This document shows positions 60,777 through 64,000 of a DNA stretch of 64,000 nucleotides, piece after piece. The notes below the pieces were generated by a model that was not told where the DNA came from, did no database searches, and saw only the letters and a list, made by a program, of their open reading frames with translations. The translations under genes were made by a program, and so were the position numbers. The stretch's first letter is position 1; each line of letters starts with the position of its first letter. The stretch is from CAVTHW01 sp963734625. GTDB taxonomy: Bacteria; Acidobacteriota; Terriglobia; Bryobacterales; Bryobacteraceae. The stretch covers positions 682,001-746,000 of the forward strand of contig CAVTHW010000003.1 of assembly GCA_963734625.1 (NCBI GenBank), read 5' to 3'.

Positions 60777-61847
60777 TCACTTGGGCCATTCTCCGTTGAC
60801 GATGGGCTTCAAGACGAGCTTGCTGGGGTCCACGACGGCGTGCTTGATGCGCTCGCGCTTCCAGGTATAGGTGATGTGGACCAGTCCGTCAGCGGTCTGA
60901 ATGACGGCCGGGTAGGGGAAGCCGTTGGGAGCTTTCGGGTCGTCTTCGAGCACCAGCGCCGCCTGCCAATTCTTACCATCCGCCGACACGGCGACATTGA
61001 GCGGACTGCGGCCCTTGCTGCTGTGGTTGTAGACCAGCAGGTGCCTGCCGTCGCGCAAGGTGACGGCGTCAGTGCCGGAGCTGGGATTGGGCAACCCGAG
61101 AGGAGTCATGGCGCCCCACGTTTTGCCGTCGTCGGCGGACCAAATTTGGAAGACGCCGCTTGAACGCGTCCGGCCAATGGCCTGCAAGCGGCCGCCACCG
61201 TGAATGAGGATGGACGGCTGAATGGCGCCAATGGTCTTGGGATCGTTGAGCGGGGGCGTGGCGACCCAGGTCTTGCCGCCGTCGGTTGAGCGTTCGAAGT
61301 GCACGCGCCATCCGTCGTTCTCCGTGCTTGAAGGGGAGAGGATGTCACCACTGGCGAGCTGAACCGGTTTGTTCTTGACCGGACCGATGATGCCGTCGGG
61401 CAACCGTTGCGGCTGGGACCAGCTTCGACCCGAGTCCTTGGAGGTCATCACCATGCCCCACCACTGGCTCGGGCTCGGACCCACTTTGTAGAACAACATC
61501 AGCGGGCCGTCCTTGGGTTGGAACAAGACGGGATTCCAGGTTGGAAAGCGCTGCTCGGGCGAGACCACGCCGTTGGCGACCGCGACCGGCACGGTCCACT
61601 TGCCGCTTTCGAAGCGTGAAAGCCAGATGGCGACGTCGGGATCGCGCTCGCGCGTGCCGCCGAACCAGGCCGCGACCAGGCCGTTTCGCGCTTCGGCAAT
61701 GGTCGAAGCATGGCAGGAGGGGTACGGCGCCGTCAGGTAGATGAACTCGGAGTTCAGCAGCCCAGGCTCCGCCGCCTGGCTGGAGAAAGGCAAGCTCGCC
61801 AGGATGACGGTGGCAATCCACACAGCGTGGCGTGAGTAGGTTTCCAT
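60777..61847 (-). CDS. Exported BNR-repeat sialidase-like protein
   Basis: 356 residues. Signal peptide, then a six-bladed beta-propeller with Asp-boxes S-K-D-S-G-R-S-W, S-T-D-G-G-K-T-W, S-A-D-D-G-K-T-W and S-A-D-G-K-N-W. P-S-C-H-A-S-T-I-A-E and W-F-G-G-T-R-E-R-D-P-D are typical of the COG4409-like group in bacteria that degrade plant or host glycans. A catalytic R-I-P motif of true sialidases is not obvious, so the substrate may be another sugar (for example a rhamnoside). An AATAAT box lies 7 nt before the ATG. Confidence 0.85.
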   Translation of the reverse strand: METYSRHAVWIATVILASLPFSSQAAEPGLLNSEFIYLTAPYPSCHASTIAEARNGLVAAWFGGTRERDPDVAIWLSRFESGKWTVPVAVANGVVSPEQRFPTWNPVLFQPKDGPLMLFYKVGPSPSQWWGMVMTSKDSGRSWSQPQRLPDGIIGPVKNKPVQLASGDILSPSSTENDGWRVHFERSTDGGKTWVATPPLNDPKTIGAIQPSILIHGGGRLQAIGRTRSSGVFQIWSADDGKTWGAMTPLGLPNPSSGTDAVTLRDGRHLLVYNHSSKGRSPLNVAVSADGKNWQAALVLEDDPKAPNGFPYPAVIQTADGLVHITYTWKRERIKHAVVDPSKLVLKPIVNGEWPK

Positions 61848-61899
61848 GCTCCCAATTATTGCACTGACCCGGGAGGCGGCTTCATTCTGCTATTGACAA

Positions 61900-62652
61900 T
61901 CACGGCGTCATGACGAAGAACACGTAGCCGAAGTGCTCGGGGTACTTGCGATAGAGCTCGATCTCGCGCTGGCTCCTGGCCGCGACGGCCAGGGCCTCGG
62001 GGTCTGCTGCGTGTGCGGCGCGGAAGCGCTTCAAGCAGTCGGCGAGGGGCACGTAGTAGTTGTCCCACCAGCCGACGGCGGGCAGCACGAAGTCATCGAG
62101 CAGTCGGTACCCGTTTGCGGCGATGGCTTCCCGCCTGGCCTCCACGTCCCCGACATCAGTGCATCCGTCCGTAAACAGCTCCTTCAGCTCGGCCGGCGGG
62201 TTGGCGCGGAGCCAGCAGAACTCGGACACGACCATTTGCCCGCCAGGCGCGAGCAAGCGACGCCATGAGGTGAGCCCCTTCGCAAAGCCGATGATAAAGA
62301 TGGCTCCTTCGGACCAGATGACGTCGAACGATCCGTCCGGGAAGTGCAGGTCGTTCATGTCACCGACCTGCGCCGCGATCCGGTCTGCGAGGCCGAGCTC
62401 GGCGGCTCGCCTGGCGAGCTGGGAGACAAAGGGAGCGTGGTTGTCGACCGCGACGATTTGTGCCTCGGTTGCCCGCGCGATGTCGATGGTCTGTGCCCCC
62501 GCTCCGCAGCCGATGTCGAGGATGCGCTGGCTGCGCGTCAGGGGAGGCAACAGGCGCAGGGCCCGCTCGGTGCTCTCCCGGTCGCCAGGCCCCTGGCGGG
62601 GTATGGCCTCGTAGATCTCGTAGAAGTAGCTCCAGAACTTGTCTGCTGACAT
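61900..62652 (-). CDS. Class I SAM-dependent methyltransferase
   Basis: 250 residues from ATG 62652, which has GAGGAAGG 9 nt upstream; an earlier in-frame ATG lacks this. SAM motif I reads I-L-D-I-G-C-G-A-G-A-Q-T, then I-V-A-V-D-N-H (acidic end of strand 2), and D-V-I-W-S-E-G-A (strand 4). It resembles UbiE/small-molecule methyltransferases (a F-W-S-Y-F-Y-E-I-Y start is shared by a group of acidobacterial and planctomycete proteins). The substrate is unknown. Confidence 0.9.
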   Translation of the reverse strand: MSADKFWSYFYEIYEAIPRQGPGDRESTERALRLLPPLTRSQRILDIGCGAGAQTIDIARATEAQIVAVDNHAPFVSQLARRAAELGLADRIAAQVGDMNDLHFPDGSFDVIWSEGAIFIIGFAKGLTSWRRLLAPGGQMVVSEFCWLRANPPAELKELFTDGCTDVGDVEARREAIAANGYRLLDDFVLPAVGWWDNYYVPLADCLKRFRAAHAADPEALAVAARSQREIELYRKYPEHFGYVFFVMTP

Positions 62653-62797
62653 TGCGTTGATGCCTTCCTCGGGCACACGAGTACCCGCATGAGCCGGGAT
62701 TTCCATTTTAGCTTGCAGTCACCGATGAGCGTATCCCAGGCCGCCGACTCTTGATCACGAGGTCGGAACCGATTCGATCTAACGTCAATCGGGTCTG

Positions 62798-63118
62798 TTA
62801 CCTTACACGGCTCAGGATGCGCCTTCCTTTGCCTGGCGGGGTTTCCAGAACGAGACGATCCCCATTGATACTGACAATTCTATTTCTTACAAGTCCGCCA
62901 TCGCCTAAATCAAAGATAAGAATATCTCCCTCAATTTTGCACGGATGATACTTAGCATCAAAATCAAGCCATACCTCATTCCCGTCTATCGCGAAGTCGG
63001 CTGTCGGATTGTGAAGATCGGACCACCACGCCCCCTGTAGTTGCTTGATCTCAAAAGTAGATCCAGCATAGACGGATAAAAACATCGAGAGTACAGTAAG
63101 GATAAGCATTTTTCTCAT
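62798..63118 (-). CDS. Small exported protein, AT-richer than its surroundings
   Basis: 106 residues from ATG 63118; GGGGGAGG lies 9 nt upstream. The signal peptide is M-L-I-L-T-V-L-S-M-F-L-S-V-Y-A-G. The mature part W-W-S-D-L-H-N-P-T-A-D-F-A-I-D-G-N-E-V-W-L-D-F looks like a small beta-barrel of the lipocalin-like type. The base composition is noticeably lower in GC than in neighbouring genes, and codons such as AAA, ATA and TTA are frequent, a sign of recent arrival. No family or partner is recognised. Confidence 0.65.
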   Translation of the reverse strand: MRKMLILTVLSMFLSVYAGSTFEIKQLQGAWWSDLHNPTADFAIDGNEVWLDFDAKYHPCKIEGDILIFDLGDGGLVRNRIVSINGDRLVLETPPGKGRRILSRVR

Positions 63119-63742
63119 CGGACGAGGCCTCCCCCGAAAATGCCTCTCATTCATAATATAGGCCACTATTGTCTTATTGGCCTCGCGATCAGGCCCCAGT
63201 ATGCCACCGGCGCCTTGTCCCGGCCTTCCCGGCCGGTTCTGCTGACAGCTCCCCATGGCCGTCTCCTTCCCTCGGCAGATTGTCCTCTGCCGCCAGCGCG
63301 CTTCGGCCCACCGGCACCGGCAATCGTTCGATCCGCCGCACCATACCTCGTTAGACCGGAAGCGATGGCAGGACAATCGGGTCATCTTGACGGATTGCTT
63401 ATCCACTTCTCCGCCGTCCCTCGGCAACTACCCGCCGCGTCCGCACGGAACACGACCTCCTTGGCCAGTTGCTGTTGCCGCACGATCTACGGCAACAGCA
63501 GGCAGTTTGCCGAAGTCCACCTCACGAACACGGATGAGGCCGCTTTCAAAGAAGCATTGAACGAGCGCCAGAAGGGCTGATTCTGCAAGCGGACGCCGAC
63601 CGCGACTGCGGCGCGTTTTGAGGGTCTTCCACAGTTCGTCTTTGGGAGACTCGCTGCCGGCCGGCATAATTGACGCCATGCGATTATTGCAGCCGCCGCC
63701 AGGCGCGCGGACTCCGGGCCGTCACGGCGATGTGCCGTCCCT
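63119..63742. other. Stretch without an assignable gene
   Basis: About 620 bp. One minus-strand frame (63428-63679, 83 codons, starting M-A-S-I-M-P-A-G-S-E-S) and one plus-strand frame ending 63580 (F-A-E-V-H-L-T-N-T-D-E-A-A-F) overlap each other. Either could be real or a shadow, and neither matches a family I know. No repeat or RNA gene was seen. Confidence 0.4.
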
Positions 63743-64000
63743 GTGCTACATTGGCGAGCAGCCCTGGTGCGGATACCAAGCTACATCGGATGGCCGCTCG
63801 TGGCCGCTTCCGGCTACGGTTTGCTGTGCTTTCTGCTCAACCGGTCGATCTACTACCCCATGAAGTATCCGCAAGGGCTCTGGGATCTCCAAACACAAGC
63901 AGGAGCATCCGACATCTGGATGCGCGCCTCCGACGGAGTGCGCATCCACGGATGGTTGGTTGCTCCGCAGGAGGCCCGAGTCACGACCCTCTTCCTCCAT
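63743..64000 (+). CDS. Alpha/beta hydrolase (ABHD13/BEM46-like), N-terminus, runs off the right edge
   Basis: 86 residues are visible from GTG 63743, or 78 from GTG 63767. A membrane helix (Y-I-G-W-P-L-V-A-A-S-G-Y-G-L-L-C-F-L-L) is followed by R-S-I-Y-Y-P-M-K-Y-P-Q-G. The sequence then runs A-S-D-G-V-R-I-H-G-W-L-V-A-P and T-T-L-F-L-H at the edge. This is the start of the ABHD12/13 and BEM46 membrane-anchored serine hydrolase family; the catalytic serine lies beyond the window. No Shine-Dalgarno is clear, so the start is uncertain. Confidence 0.8.
   Translation, partial: MLHWRAALVRIPSYIGWPLVAASGYGLLCFLLNRSIYYPMKYPQGLWDLQTQAGASDIWMRASDGVRIHGWLVAPQEARVTTLFLH

Overview
The window comes from a GC-rich chromosome that looks like an acidobacterium of the Bryobacterales/Solibacter type. 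This is inferred from protein style: DUF2934 domains, many Tat-exported sugar enzymes, MacA/MacB-like efflux next to TolC proteins, a Flp pilin and secreted M28/M14 peptidases. No rRNA, tRNA or CRISPR array was seen.

Layout. 0-16 kb: housekeeping and secreted proteins. These are the N-terminus of a CcsA-like cytochrome c assembly protein, a ClpB-D2-like AAA+ ATPase, a lipoprotein, an ArnT-like glycosyltransferase, a HIT protein, a DsbA-like protein, an M28 peptidase, two frameshifted genes, a LarA-like protein, a Flp pilin, a frameshifted M14 peptidase, a YmdB phosphodiesterase, truA and pyrE. 16-24.4 kb: an efflux locus with MarR, a membrane-fusion protein, two MacB-like permeases and two paralogous TolC proteins, but no ATPase. 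24.4-32.8 kb: an eroded accessory region. An IS1634-like transposase is followed by a row of broken minus-strand genes that I reconstructed across frameshifts and in-frame stops: class I fructose-bisphosphate aldolase (C-terminal part), phosphoketolase (C-terminal scrap), a plasma-membrane-type H+-ATPase, a PadR regulator, a PaaI-like thioesterase and a NifX-like protein. Small stress-type proteins and a second transposase remnant follow. 32.8-36.3 kb: small accessory genes (KirBac K+ channel, DUF1810, DUF2934, multihaem cytochrome, WVxG-repeat lipoprotein). 36.3-62 kb: a plant-polysaccharide and sugar region with an MFS sugar transporter, ROK kinase, zinc alcohol dehydrogenase, PL11 rhamnogalacturonan lyase, EamA transporter, PSMA-like M28 peptidase, and a run of Tat-tagged enzymes. 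Those are a GH-like protein, a FucI/AraA-fold protein, two Gfo/Idh/MocA oxidoreductases, an enolase-superfamily enzyme and two xylose-isomerase-like TIM barrels. A bicupin, a CE15-like esterase, a VOC protein, a Mut7-C RNase-like protein and a BNR sialidase-like protein also belong here. 62-64 kb: a methyltransferase, a small AT-richer secreted protein, an unassigned stretch and the start of an alpha/beta hydrolase.

How it fits together. The 36-62 kb genes read as release of sugars from rhamnogalacturonan and glucuronoyl-decorated polymers. Redox, isomerase and dehydratase chemistry would follow, carried out by enzymes tagged for folded export. The sugars would then be taken up and phosphorylated.

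Two cautions. First, at least seven otherwise conserved genes carry one-base indels, so either the assembly has residual indel errors or there is real decay. The 26.5-31 kb island also has in-frame stops and missing gene parts, which indel errors alone do not explain. Second, several genes have a -10 box only 6-8 nt before a GTG start, which suggests leaderless transcription.
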